64,000 bases of DNA from Enchytraeus crypticus (GCA_905160935.1 CAJHZI010000255.1:1029501-1093500), one strand, 5' to 3'. Counted from the first letter of the stretch, positions 42,785-54,628 are shown. Notes: generated by a model not told the origin, from the sequence alone. Program-made: numbers and translations.

Positions 42785-44150
42785 CTTATATAGTTTTCAT
42801 TCCAGCACCATTCAGTTTTCTCACAAAATCTTTATTAGCTATTGCGTCTGAAAAACCAGAACCAGATAAAATATTATTTATATTAGTAGCCCCATGATTG
42901 ATTAATCTGTTTAAAATGTCATCGGTTTTTTGATTAATTACTTGTGCCTGTGCCTTCAGCCCAGTCAATTTTGTGATATTTTCTTGATTTTTAGGCGTAA
43001 ATTAATATTTTTTGTGAAGCTTTATCAATTAATGGTTTCCCGGCATCAATTGCTGTCGTTTTTCCTACATCCACAACTTTACCTATTTCTTTTGTAGCTT
43101 CTTTACTTACACTAAGTGCTGTTTGATCAATTTGTTTAGCAGCATTGGATGTAATTAATCTCTTGAAAAAATACTATAAAAATTCCAGCTCCTACAACAT
43201 GTTGTTTCTTGTATCGTCGTTTAGTCACTATTAACATTTATAAATGCAACATAATTATTTGATAATAATCTTTAACAGTAACTTATTGACGAAGCAATTC
43301 ATCACAGATGCTAACTATTTCACTCCTTACACCTGTGTTACCTGCGCTAAAGCTAGTCATTCGTAATTCCAACACCTCTGCTAGTGTATTAGGATCACTA
43401 GGTAAAATAATTAATTGCTGTTTGATGACCCTTACCATGTCCTAACTTTTGCCGTATTAGTTTAATTAGGTCTTTGTACTTGCCACACTTTGGTGCTTTA
43501 GTTCTATTTGGATTACTCGACTGTCTAATAGCATTAGTTTCGTCTAATATTTCAGCATAGTTATCAAGATCAGCGTCATTATAGTTGAATTTGTCTGGTA
43601 GTTTCATTGTTACGAATTCCCAAAGACCTGGCGTACCTGAATATATTTTTCTCCAACTTGAATATCAATCCCATATATTATATTGGACTTTCACCTATAT
43701 AAAACCTTCCATCTTTAGACTGTATACCAAAGTTGTGTCAGTATTGTTTTTATTTAATGTATACTCTTTCAAATATTTTAGTAGCCAAATTACCCAATTC
43801 TAATGTTCTAATATCGTCTACTGCTGGATCGACATCTTTAATCGCTGAATTTAAAGAAAACTGAATAGCAGCTGGAAGAGCTTGTAAAGCATTTGTCGTA
43901 GCTTCAGCATTTTCTTTTATACTCTGCAATTCTTTTACAATTTCAGTTTGAGTATTAACAATAGGTGAGTAACATTGGTAATAGTGTCCTTATAGAAATC
44001 ATCAGTTAAAATTTCATACATCAAAGTGTCAGTATCAGTGCATAAAAGCTTTGCTCTCTTGTTATATTTATTTTTGATGTAGTTGTAATGAAAATCGTAC
44101 ATTTTTGTTTTACTTAAATCAAGTATGCACATGCCTCAGTAGATTGGTTT
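42785..44150 (-). mobile_element. Polinton/Maverick- or adintovirus-like fossil fragment
   Basis: An old virus-like element lying antisense in the intron of the TRIM-Kelch gene. The piece at about 43935-44150 resembles the palm region of a protein-primed family B DNA polymerase (phrases [15 protein letters not shown] and [10 protein letters not shown]). Two further remnants at 43398-43607 and 42786-43170 have lysine/alanine-rich sequence that I cannot assign. It is clearly broken, with several interruptions, and lacks recognisable terminal repeats, integrase or major capsid. It is an internal fragment of moderate age. Confidence 0.7.
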
Positions 44151-44394
44151 ATTATTGTACACTAGCTCTGTTCTTTTCATATTAATAGCAATCAGTTTTT
44201 CGTCAAAGATTGTACAATGATCAAAATTTGGTTTTGATGCTAGTTTTGATGCTGTCAATATGTGTATAAATGGGTGGTGTATAGGTGATTGTGTGTAGGA
44301 ATGGACCTAGTAGACTAGTATTGTCAATATTCAGTTTTAACGCCAACGCTTAGAACTAGCATATCAAACTAAATATCCAACTAACTAACAAACT
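44151..44394. other. Intron sequence, nothing recognised
   Basis: Between the fossil and the minisatellite in the TRIM-Kelch intron. Confidence 0.5.
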
Positions 44395-44690
44395 AGTGTT
44401 ATTAGTGTTGTTATATTAGTGTTGTGATATTAGTGTTATGATATTAGTGTTGTGTTATATTAGTGTTGTTATGATATTAGTGTTGTTGTGATATTAGTGT
44501 TGTTATGATATTAGTGTTGTTGTGATATTAGTGTTGTTATGATATTAGTGTTGTTGTGATATTGGTGTTGTTATGATATCAGTGTTGCTATGATATCAGT
44601 GTTGCTATGATATCAGTGTTATTTTAGTATTAGTGTTGCTGTGATATTAGTGTTGATATGATATCAGTGTTGTTATACCGTATTTATTTT
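44395..44690 (+). repeat. 17-bp minisatellite next to splice acceptor
   Basis: About 17 units of GTGTTGTTATGATATTA with TTGTTGTG variants, ending only a few bases before the acceptor TTGTTGCAG at 44698. Confidence 0.9.
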
Positions 44691-44698
44691 TGTTGCAG

Positions 44699-45585
44699 AT
44701 GAAAAGGGTCTCGTGCTGTTGGGACTTAGCTCCCTGGGCAGGGGTACTATGTACAACATTAGTTTAGACAAACCAGATACAGTACAAGTCATCAACTCTA
44801 CACCAGCCTATATATCAAACGAGACAGCAGCCTGTGTGGTCAGTAATGACCTGTATGCTGTGGGTAATGGAAGAGCTTATAACGAGCTGTGGAAGTGGTC
44901 AGCTAGTAGAGACGAGTGGACGAGATGTGCGAACCTACCGTTAGGTAGAAGTAGACATTGCGTCACTGCTGTAGAGAACAAGATCTACGTGCTCGGAGGC
45001 TGGGTTGATGCTGATAAGAGAGCACTTGATAGTATTCTCTCTTATGATATCAACTGTGACACGTGGACTGAAGCTGGTGAACTTCCTTACCCTATTATGG
45101 GCGCTGCCTGTGTGACCTACAAGCACTGTGTGTATGTCTTTGGTGGAGCTGATAAAGATAATAGGCCAGTCAGTCACGTTCAGATCTATGACACATCAAC
45201 AGGTGGAGTCTCACTCGGTTCTAATTCAATGCCTCAAGCAGATTGTCTGATGAGAGCTGTGCTGTGGAGGTCCAAGGCTTTACTTGTGGGGCGCTACACT
45301 TGCTACGTGTATGACCTTGAGTCAAACACGTGGCTGGAGAGATCGAGATTTAAGACAAATATTTGGCACTTTGGTATAACTCTGGATGACAACATTCTCT
45401 ACATCTCAGGAGGTGGTTCACTGAGTGCTGGTGTGTGGACATATAGCGATGATGTGAAGAGTTTATCAGTGGATGACTTTATATCAGATAACAAAGAAGC
45501 TCAGTGGAGACATCACGCCACTCTACCTTCTCCGGGTCTTATAAAAGCTTACAGTGACAAGCCTCTTTATGCACGCTTAAATTGA
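44699..45585 (+). CDS. TRIM-Kelch protein, exon 2: Kelch repeats
   Basis: The acceptor is TTTTTGTTGCAG, and the first two bases AT join the G from 41355 to give Asp (DEKGLVLLGLSSLGRG). The exon encodes about 294 residues with five to six Kelch blades, seen as Gly-Gly pairs and Tyr/Trp spacing: KIYVLGGWVDADK, YDINCDTWTEAGELP, CVYVFGGADKDNR, VQIYDTSTGG, YVYDLESNTWLERS, ILYISGGGSL. It ends YARLN stop at 45585. Kelch propellers bind protein substrates, so the protein would be a RING ligase with a propeller substrate arm, analogous to BTB-Kelch adaptors but on a TRIM scaffold. Phase and strand agreement support a single gene. An RNA read across the 3.3-kb intron would prove it. Confidence 0.88.
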
Positions 45586-46476
45586 ATTTTATCAGTCTAA
45601 TTTTCGCTGAGCCACTCAAGCTGAGCGCAACCAGTATTTCAGAAACTTAGATTGTATTGATTTTCTAATGCATGATTTGTACACATAAGCGAGAGAAAAC
45701 AGTCCCAGGCTCATTTTTAATCTGAAAATGTAGAATTGTAAAGAACGGCTTCATCGACATTTTGAGTTGTAAAGCATAGTATCACGTTATTCTCGATTTA
45801 TTCGTGTTCTCAATTCATTATTTTTTCTTAGAAGTGTAACTATAGGTCCTATCTTGTAAAGTTATTTGCTATTATACATTTAACATGGAATATTTATTTA
45901 CTACAACTATGTGAAGCTGTAGCTGAGCCGACATTGAGAACAGCTCACGGCAAAGAGCAGCGCTGAGTGAGTCGAAGAACAACTACGGTGAAGCTGTAGC
46001 AGAGCTGATATTGAGAATTGCTCACTTCAAAGAGCAGCACTGAGTGAGGCAAAAGAACAATGAGCGGCCTTCTCTATATAGATCTTTTAAATATGTTGTA
46101 GCAGCTCTGTTCAGATTTAAGCAAAGCTTCGTCGGTGAGTGGGGAGGGGTTTGTTTACATTGGGCAGGCAGTTTTGAATATAATAGTATAATTATGTTTC
46201 TTCATTTATTAACAAAATGAAATGAAGTAAATCAGATTTAAAATCGTATTTAAATTACTTATTAAATGACGAAAACAAGATGTCTTAATTTACATTTATT
46301 TATTAATTAATTAACATTACATTATTTCGGAACGGAACGTATCGCATACATTAATTGACCTCTATAGTTCATAGTGGTTTAAAAATCGTAAACTTGGAAA
46401 ACTGAAAGAGCTACTCTGAAAGCTGAGATCACCGAATTTGTTTTAATAAATTATATAGGCTAATTTATTAATTTAG
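45586..46476 (+). other. Probable 3' UTR and downstream spacer with a 78-bp duplication
   Basis: 45911-45988 and 45989-46065 are imperfect tandem copies (GTGAAGCTGTAGC, GAGAACAGCTCACGGCAAAG, AGAGCAGCGCTGAGTGAG). No other feature was seen. Confidence 0.55.
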
Positions 46477-46612
46477 ATGTCAACTTTGACTTCTCTCCTC
46501 CATTTATTTAAAGAGAATCGCTACTGCAATGTCCGTTTAGAATCTATAGGCCTAGAGCTGTTGGACAGAATTTATCAGACAATGACGGGCGTAGATCTGC
46601 ATATCCTACCAC
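46477..46612 (+). CDS. Possible short exon entering the satellite array
   Basis: An acceptor-like TTATTAATTTAG precedes ATG at 46477 and the frame LLHLFKENRYCNVRLESIGL, ELLDRIYQTMTGVDLHI has protein-like composition. It then runs into the 30-bp repeat. No homologue recognised. Confidence 0.2.
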
Positions 46613-47870
46613 CATGTTATCTGCAGATATCTCTCACACCACCATGTTATCTACAGATATCTCTCACATCATCATGTTATCTACAGATATCTCTCACACC
46701 ACCATGTTATCTACAGATATCTCTCACACCACCATGTTATCTACAGATATCTCTCACACCACCATGTTATCTACAGATATCTCTCACACCACCATGTTAT
46801 CTACAGATACCTCTCACACGACCATGTTATCTACAGATATCTCTCACATCATCATGTTATCTACAGATATCTCTCACATCATCATGTTATCTACAGCTAT
46901 CTCTCACACTACCATGTTATCTACGGATATCTCTCACACCATCATGTTATCTACAGATATCTCTCACACCATCATGTTATCTACAGATATCTCTCACACT
47001 ACCATGTCATCTACAGATATCTCTCACATCATCATGATATCTACAGATATCTCTCACATCATCATGTTATCTACAGATATCTCTCACACCACCATGTTAT
47101 GTACAGATATCTCTCACATCATCATGTTATCTACAGATATCTCTTACACCACCATGTTATCTACAGATATCTCTCACACCACCATGTTATCTACAGATAT
47201 CTCTCACACCACCATGTTATCTACAGATATCTCTCACACCACCATGTTATCTACAGATATCTCTCACACTACCATGTTATCCACAGATATCTCTCACATC
47301 ATCATGATATCTACAGATATCTCTCACACCATCATGTTATCTACAGATATCTCTCACACCACCATGTTATGTACAGATATCTCTCACATCATCATGTTAT
47401 CTACAGATATCTCTCACACTACCATGTCATCTACAGATATCTCTCACATCATCATGATATCTACAGATATCTCTCACATCATCATGTTATCTACAGATAT
47501 CTCTCACACCACCATGTTATGTACAGATATCTCTCACATCATCATGTTATCTACAGATATCTCTCACATCATCATGATATCTACAGATATCTCTCACACC
47601 ATCATGTTATCTACAGATATCTCTCACACCACCATGTTATGTACATATATCTCTCACATCATCATGTTATCTACAGATATCTCTTACACCACTATGTTAT
47701 CTACAGATATCTCTCACACCACCATGCTAGCTACAGATCTCTCACACCACTGCATGCTAGCTACAGATCTCTCTCACACCATCATGCTAGCTACAGATCT
47801 TTCTCACACCATCATGCTAGCTACATATCTCTCACACCACTGCATGCTAGCCAGAGATCTCTCTCACGCC
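46605..47870 (+). repeat. 30-bp satellite array, about 42 units
   Basis: Unit CTACAGATATCTCTCACACC plus ACCATGTTAT, with variants at a few positions (ACC/ATC, GTACAG). The last units degrade to CTAGCTACAGATCTCTCACA and pass into repeat copy B. Long open frames in all three phases come from a stop-free repeat whose length is divisible by three. Confidence 0.97.
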
Positions 47871-49650
47871 GCTATATTAGAGTTTTACTTTAGATTATCT
47901 CTGCACTCTGATGGCAGAGTGCAGAGCGAGCTCAGCTCGTACTAACAGGCTGCGAGTTCGATTCCCAGTCAGTTCACGTGAGCCCCTTAAGAGCTGTGTA
48001 TAAGAAATATAGTGTGTAATTTAATTAAGTAATTGAATTTCTATAGGCCTATTGGAACTTCATTTACTTATTAAGATATCTGCGAGTATTTCCGTATTTA
48101 TTTCTAATCATACACAATGGCGACGCAAGAATTTATTTAATACAAATTAGGCTTAATTTATTTGGTAAGGTTTTTTAAAATTAGATTTCATAAATACAGG
48201 GACAGAAGCAACTAAATAAGGTACTGATAAAATCCAATTGTAGTCGATTGAAGTAGGCCTAACTGTAATTAAATGGAAATACTTCTGATTAGTGGCCTCT
48301 TTCTTACTGACTTGCAGAAAATTGAAAATATCTTGCCTTATTCTGAAGAGATAAAACATAATGTAACCTTTAAAATTATTAAAATTATTTCATTAATATT
48401 GTTAATATATTTCAGTAAATAATAATGGAATCGTTCAAATAACAATATTAACATAGTTCAATTGGTAATGTTAAAATAATTGCAATACTATTGGTAAATT
48501 AATTTTAATATTAATGTTAATGTTAATGTGTTGCTCAGCAAATAATATTAACATAATTCAAATAATAACGATGATATAATTCAATTAGTAGGCCTATTAA
48601 AAGAATTGAAATAGTAATATCAATATGGTCTAATTCAAATAATGCAGTAGTAGCCTAATAATATATTTCACTTCATAATATCAAAGTAGCCAAGTTAGAT
48701 TAATAATGCGATTGGAATTGAATTAATAATATTATAGTAATTTAAATAATAATAATAATATAATAATTTAATTAATCCTTTTAGATTAGTGAGTCTTTCA
48801 TAATAGGATCTGACGTTAGACAGGCTTTGATGAAATTGCTCAATAGATATGCCCAGTGTGTGCGGGGTACAAATCCTGGGCTCGCCCGTCACTGACATCG
48901 CTTTCAAGTGAGTAAACTGACGTTAACATTAGCTTTAATAGGGAAAGTCAGAAATTTGTGTGAATTAAGATGCGGACAGCTGATGGAGGCAGATTGAAAA
49001 TGACATTATTTGAACTTGTTGTAAAAAGTAAATTAAAAAAGAAAGAAACTGTTTACTTGAAGCATCAATACTGTGTTATAAATGGTCGTTGTGACTATAT
49101 TGAGATTAAATGACCAGCGAAATCCGAGTAGATATTGAATGGAGTCGGTGAGGCATTTCATATCAATGAACTCGCTTGCCTTACATCATTACAACTTCTC
49201 CAGTATTGTACTATAAAGAGAGAGAACTGTGTATCTCTTTTCGGCAGTAATAGGCTAAGTTTTGTGAGTCAAATGAGTAATACTACGCTTATTTACATCG
49301 ATGATATCTCAGATTGTAGGCGTGTTCATTGACCGTACTCGATATACGAAAGTTTAAATTATATGTGCTAAATACATGTGTGTAATTTCCATGTTATATT
49401 TAAAACAATAGGTCTGTTTTAGAGGCCAAATCGAAAATGTTTGTGACAAAAACTATTTGAAAATCTGTATCAAGAATAGTAAAGAGAAAATGGACAGTTG
49501 AATATCTGAGATTATAAACCCCGCATGTTTAAAGAGGCGCCTTACACAACATAGGACTAATTGTAGATAAAGCACATGCCACTTTTGATAATTATTTTCA
49601 GCTGTGCCAATAGGGAGAGTTGCGATGACAATTTTTTCAGTTATAAATTA
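47840..49650 (+). repeat. 1.8-kb interspersed repeat, copy B
   Basis: Full-length direct partner of 1347-3190, perhaps 85% identical by eye. Compared with copy A it has clean TA to TAGGCCTA changes at 48044-48051 and 48254-48261, and a similar one at 48589-48596. Confidence 0.85.
48790..48965 (+). repeat. SINE family 1 module inside copy B
   Basis: GGTACAAATCCTGGGCTCGC, GTCACTGACATCGCTTTCAA, AACTGACGTTAACATTAGC. Confidence 0.75.
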
Positions 49651-50000
49651 ATTATCTCTCTCAGTGCACTGCCTAATGGCAGGTCCATGGCATATAACTC
49701 ATCCATCCAATTCTCTCCTAAGTCTTCTTCTTCATCTCTATATATGAATTTATTATCAACTCACTCAACAGTCTGTGTCTTGATCTTCCTCTTTTCCCTT
49801 GAATTCCTCATTCTATAACACCTTTCAGTAACCCAATCAACCCAATTCTCTCCTCTCTCTCTCTCCGTCTCTCTCTGTCTCTCTCTTAGTTCACTGCTTA
49901 CTGGCAGGTCCATGGTATATAACGCCTCCACTCATCTATATCTTCCGTTTTCCTCTTCATGTCGACTTACGAGTGGATCTTTAAATTATTTATAACATTC
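49651..50000 (-). mobile_element. Two LINE family B tail fragments in tandem
   Basis: 49658-49830 and 49885-49995 both begin with the reverse of the LINE end (CACTGCCTAATGGCAGGTCC and CACTGCTTACTGGCAGGTCC, then ATGGTATATAACGCCTCCAC), with a CT tract between them. Confidence 0.75.
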
Positions 50001-51004
50001 CTTTTGATATACCATTATTCTTGGGGGTTCTGCTTATGACGAGGTGAACCTCCTATGCCTTCCTCAGCTTTGACTAACATTTACTGGGCAGCGGCGTCAT
50101 TCCCTGGGAATACAAACTTGTTTACCCATAGTATGACCTAAATAACATAATATTATATTATGACCTAAATTAATTTTAAAAGCCTGACAAAGAAACTCGT
50201 AGCATAATTGCGGAAAAGCGATCTCTTTGAAGAGTAGATATACTGTAACACGTAAATGCTTTACTATTATTGCATTTAGGCAGTTAGTTCACATTGGTTC
50301 TATAGTGTAACAACCGGGCAGGTCAATCAATTTTCGTCGTAAGTCAAGTGGCTGACTTAGTCAACCAAAAACATATAGTGAAGATATTCTTGACTTACTG
50401 AAGCTTTCGACTTTTTTAAAACTTCGCGTACTCAGTGGTTTTACTAATAAATCAGGTTGTCGATGCCATTGTGCCTTACAGATGTTACATTTATAAAGTT
50501 TTCAAAATTTATCAAATCCATTTCACATCTAATCCAATCCTCAGAGTATTAGGACTCTAGGATTATCCACCTCATTTACTACTTGTCGTATACTCGTCAA
50601 TGTGAATGCGTTCTCACAAAAAGTTGCAAAAACTTTAAATCCGGACATACGCGCAGATGTTGAATCATTCGAAGATGTAGATGTGAGGAGATAAATAGTA
50701 ATCCGCTTATAGAGGGATTTGTGGGATTGGCGAGTCGCTATATCAAGTCGATTAGTTCTAATAGACTCAGTTCTGTTTAACACTAGATAATATTTACAAG
50801 TTCGTTAAAAACTAATCGAAAAATTATAAAACCTATATAAACTTTGTTAAAGAAGATTCAATTCGTAGAGAGATAGGTAGGCTATGCCTATTTCTTTAGG
50901 GAGATAGGCAGGCTATGCATATTCTTTAGAGTGATAGGCAGGCTCTGCCTATATCTCGACAATCATAGCTGATAATGTTCTTGGAATTTAAACTGTACGG
51001 GTTC
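50001..51004. other. No gene recognised
   Basis: A short tandem GATAGGCAGGCTATGCATAT occurs at 50865-50960. Other frames lack support. Confidence 0.45.
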
Positions 51005-51290
51005 GCTAGAGGCGACTAAAGTAGATATGATGATGCTAATGGTGATGAGCTCCACTTTAGGTCGATAATTTGACCTCCTCCTCCTCTACAAATTTTTATT
51101 TTATTCTGGCGACGTAATGGCGTTGCTGAACCCGAATATATGAGACAGAATATAACGCAATTTTTCTGTGTTGTGTCCGGGCCATTGAAGAATAGACCAA
51201 TCGTAAAGTGCACGCGTTGTAGGAGGCGACTTATGAGTAGGAGAAGGTACATAGGACCTGTCATTTGGCATAACACTAGAGAGAGAGAAC
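51005..51290 (+). mobile_element. LINE family A-related fragment
   Basis: GTGTTGTGTCCGGGCCATTG, GTTGTAGGAGGCGACTTATG parallel the block at 11275-11345. Confidence 0.6.
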
Positions 51291-51542
51291 GTTACACAGC
51301 AAATGACATCTAAATTTATCACTCAGTCTCAAGAAATGAAAATGACAAATCATTTGTGCATGTATTATTAGCAATATGTTAGAAGTTTACTGTAAGTGTG
51401 TACAAATTCATCTCTGCCCCCTCTCTCCCTTTATTTCTCTTTCTCTCTCTCAATCATTTACATGTGCAAACATATACACTTTGCAAACAAATATGTATTA
51501 AATAAGATATTATTTGTAAAAAATATGATTTAATTTTTCGAA

Positions 51543-51809
51543 ATGCAACAATTTTCAAAACATTATCGCCATTTTGAGAACAACATATTTAGCTGGAGTG
51601 TGTCTCTTTTAGTGGGATTAACTATCGGTAATACTGCCATGATTTATCATTTATTGCAGACTTTTTGTAATTTAACATTATTAGCAAGTTGCACTGGCAT
51701 TGTATTCCTATTCCTATTTGTACTCTTATTCTGGAAATATCTCCATATCACTGGTGTGGGATCTTATAGGTCAATAACTAGCTGTAGAATTGAAGAGTGC
51801 GCAGTCTAG
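51543..51809 (+). CDS. Small hydrophobic open frame, doubtful
   Basis: ATG-initiated, 88 codons, with two hydrophobic stretches (VSLLVGLTIGNTAMIYHLL and GIVFLFLFVLLFWKYLHI) that could span a membrane. No family was recognised and there is no splice or regulatory support. It may be chance in AT-rich DNA. Confidence 0.2.
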   Translation: MQQFSKHYRHFENNIFSWSVSLLVGLTIGNTAMIYHLLQTFCNLTLLASCTGIVFLFLFVLLFWKYLHITGVGSYRSITSCRIEECAV

Positions 51810-52534
51810 ACAAGGTCACTCGTAGTAATCTAACACTTTAATTTGCTTCTAGCAAGATTTTAACAATACGAACTAATTCAAATTTGCAACCTAAGTCATC
51901 TAGACATTGAATGTATTTTAAATCATCCATTAATCAACTGAGCTTCTAATTTCATCATTGAAGAACATGAAAAGTCAATGAACGAATTCTCTCCGAACAA
52001 CCGGATGTGGGATTTCTAGAGATTGTTAAAGGAATTTAGCTATTTTAAAGACATTGCGTCACATTTATAAAGTGAAATCTTATCGCTTGCTTTCTCTCAT
52101 TAACAAACCGGATATCAGCAGCAACGGTTAATTACGAGGAAGCCAAATCATCTCTAAAATTAGTCGTGTAGGAAGACAACTGGATGTTTGGAAAGGCGTA
52201 AAAGTAAGATAATTTAAGCATCAGGCCACTATAGAGGTCTGTCCGTGCAAGATTAAAGTTATACATAAAAGAATTAAGCTCATATCTGAATGAAGATATA
52301 CACGTATATTTAGTGAAATCAATGAACTCTCAGAGCACATCTAGAAGCAAATTAATGCCGAATTGTGTGGAGAGAATTTATCGTAGTCTTGGATTAGTAG
52401 GTCAGCTTCAATCAAAGAACAGTGGAATTCACGCATAAATTCACGCATACGTCCCTGACATTACCTTATGGCGAGGAACAGGACGTTAGAATCTTACTGA
52501 TTGATTGATAAAGCAGCTTAACCAGAAAAGAAAT
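51810..52534 (+). promoter_or_regulatory. Upstream region / 5' UTR of the secreted-precursor gene
   Basis: No other gene was seen here. An obvious TATA box or initiator could not be assigned with confidence. Confidence 0.3.
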
Positions 52535-54104
52535 ATGATATATAACAAGAACTTCTCCGCGATATTTTGCCTACGGATCTACCTGCTGATCTTCGCCAAT
52601 CCTGTTCCGGCTAAATCTTCACTACTCCAGGGATGGCTGGATGAGACATCTCCAGGTGGAAAGCAGAATTATACTACTCGAAGTTCGGATGTAAATTTTA
52701 ATTTATACGCTAAAGCAGCAAAACCGAACATTCAGCCAGATTCATCCGCATTGATTACAGCTCAAACAACTGGCGCAGAGTTAGATCAAAGCCTGTCAGA
52801 ATACGAGAAAACAGCTGATAGATTAAGTTATGAATTCCTCGAAGAGCAATTATATAAAGCAGAGAATATAAATGGAAAGAGAAAAGAGGAAGAAAATGGT
52901 GGATCGGAGCTCACAACTCAAAATATAACCAGAGAACCAATTGTTGAACAATTAACAAAACCTGCAGAAGTTGCTTTAAATCATCTTTTAATAAAACCTC
53001 GACGAAAAAGATGCTCTAACATTGTGGTAGAAAATACGATGAATCAGTCTAACCCATCCATGATGACAACCACTTCATTCAAAGTGGGATCTGTGCTGAG
53101 AGGAAGTTCATTCCAACCTGTGGTAAAAGATGATCACAGGAAGTACAGGAAACGCTCAGGTTCAGGCAGAAAGGACAGTCACGGAGATCTAAGGCGATCA
53201 GTTAACTTACCCAAAGAATACACTGGCAAATTATTTCAGAGATATCGGAGAGGTTCGCATTCAGCTAAGCAAATGAATGATTCAAAAGTGGAAACTATGG
53301 TTCTATATGATGAAGACATTGGAAAATTACCGATACATCTTATGAGGCTTGCAAAGTATTCCGTGCATCCAGCATTCGATCTAGACAAGGATGTAGCTAA
53401 TTCATACGGAAAGGAAGGCAATGGAAAACTTTCAAGACAAATTGGAGAATTTTCAAAACCTATAATATACCTAGCCACCAGTGGCGAGTCTACAAGGATA
53501 ACCACTGAGACACCCGGGCGGTCCCAAACGACGCCCAGGCTTCACGTTAATCACTCCACGGATCAATCGTCTAATGAACATACCGGAAAAACACCCCGGT
53601 ATACAAGAAAACTTCTAAAAAGATCTGCTGTCGAAACCTCCACACATGAGGAAGGTCTGAACGAGTTTAAACCTATCGAGGTTTTGTCAGTCGAGCCAGT
53701 TCTACCAAGTAAAGAAATAAAGATCATCTCCGTGGCTGAGCTACTGAAGTGGTTCCACGTTCAAGACTTAACGGATGTCCATGCTGAGGACAGGAAATCA
53801 TCCAATAAGAACATCCCAAAGACCAGAACAATGACAGCTTCATTACCGTCAGACATTTCCAGGTTAGTGGAAGAATATTTACCCACGGAAGATGGAAATG
53901 GAAAGGCGGCTACGATATCGACGCTTCAGGATTTGATCTGGAACGAGATGAGGATGGTTTCTCGTGAACCGGAAGCAGTTGTCAGATCCTCAGCAAGGAT
54001 CAGGGACCTAGATGGATATGGAGTCAGGGATGAGCGGACCAGGGATATTAACTCTGATCATCAGCGTCAGACAAGTGAAGCTAAACCTGTGCGGCTGAAG
54101 AAGC
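52535..54104 (+). CDS. Putative secreted (neuro)peptide precursor, exon 1
   Basis: The ATG at 52535 opens 523 codons. Residues 1-28 (MIYNKNFSAIFCLRIYLLIF, ANPVPAKS) look like a signal peptide with a cleavage site after AKS or PVPA. The rest is hydrophilic, nearly cysteine-free (one Cys, about residue 160) and rich in Ser/Thr/Glu/Lys, as expected of a disordered prohormone. Basic processing sites are KPRRKR at about 154-159, RKYRKR at about 202-207, LRR, YRR at about 237 and KLLKR at about 360. The donor C|GTGAGT after 54104 cuts the gene right after Leu-Lys-Lys and leaves one base, so the next exon would start a peptide behind a dibasic site. The exon at 61238 fits that phase. I do not recognise the family; a secreted matrix protein is the main alternative. 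Confidence 0.65.
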
Positions 54105-54215
54105 GTGAGTTAATAAATAAATCAATCAATCAATCAAGCAAGCAATCAGTCAGCCAATTAATCAATCAATCAATCAAGCAGTCAATCAATCAATCAACCA
54201 ATCAATATCTTAATT
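54105..54215 (+). repeat. ATCA tetranucleotide microsatellite in intron
   Basis: AATCAATCAATCAAGC-type repeats directly after the donor; the open frame running through them is intronic read-through. Confidence 0.9.
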
Positions 54216-54612
54216 CTAAGACACAATTCAAAAAATACAAAAAATATGAATTAATAATACTTTGATTAATCAATAAAACTCTCGTATTTTCTGAGGAAAA
54301 TCAAATCAGATCTACTTTGATTATAATATGTTATTTTAAAGATAAAAGCTATATTATTTCGAGAGAGCGGCAAACAGAGTAATATTGCACAAGAATATGG
54401 TGTTTCAGAATAAGTTGCTTGATTGCACCTCTATAAGCAGACAGATTTTATGACTAGAAACTCCTGCCTGTTCTATTAAATCTTGAGAATTATCTCGTTA
54501 ATTCTGAAAGTTCATTTCAACTGTACGGCTTTGCATTATCAGCTACAGGCACGTAGCATTAAGATATAAATCTCCATATTAGCGGGTTTTCTGCATAATT
54601 GATATTTACATG

Positions 54613-54628
54613 TACATGTATATATACA

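Noticed and set aside
46477-47945. Long open frames (up to 443 codons) with a ten-residue repeat
   Set aside because: They come from a stop-free 30-bp satellite open in several frames; no start, splice or composition evidence for a protein beyond the first 45 codons.
53236-53505. 89-codon - strand frame
   Set aside because: Shadow of the secreted-precursor exon.
53610-53800. Parathyroid-hormone-like peptide after KLLKR in the precursor
   Set aside because: Only a loose resemblance (KR-SAV.., later DVH); spacing and key residues do not align, so I did not call it.
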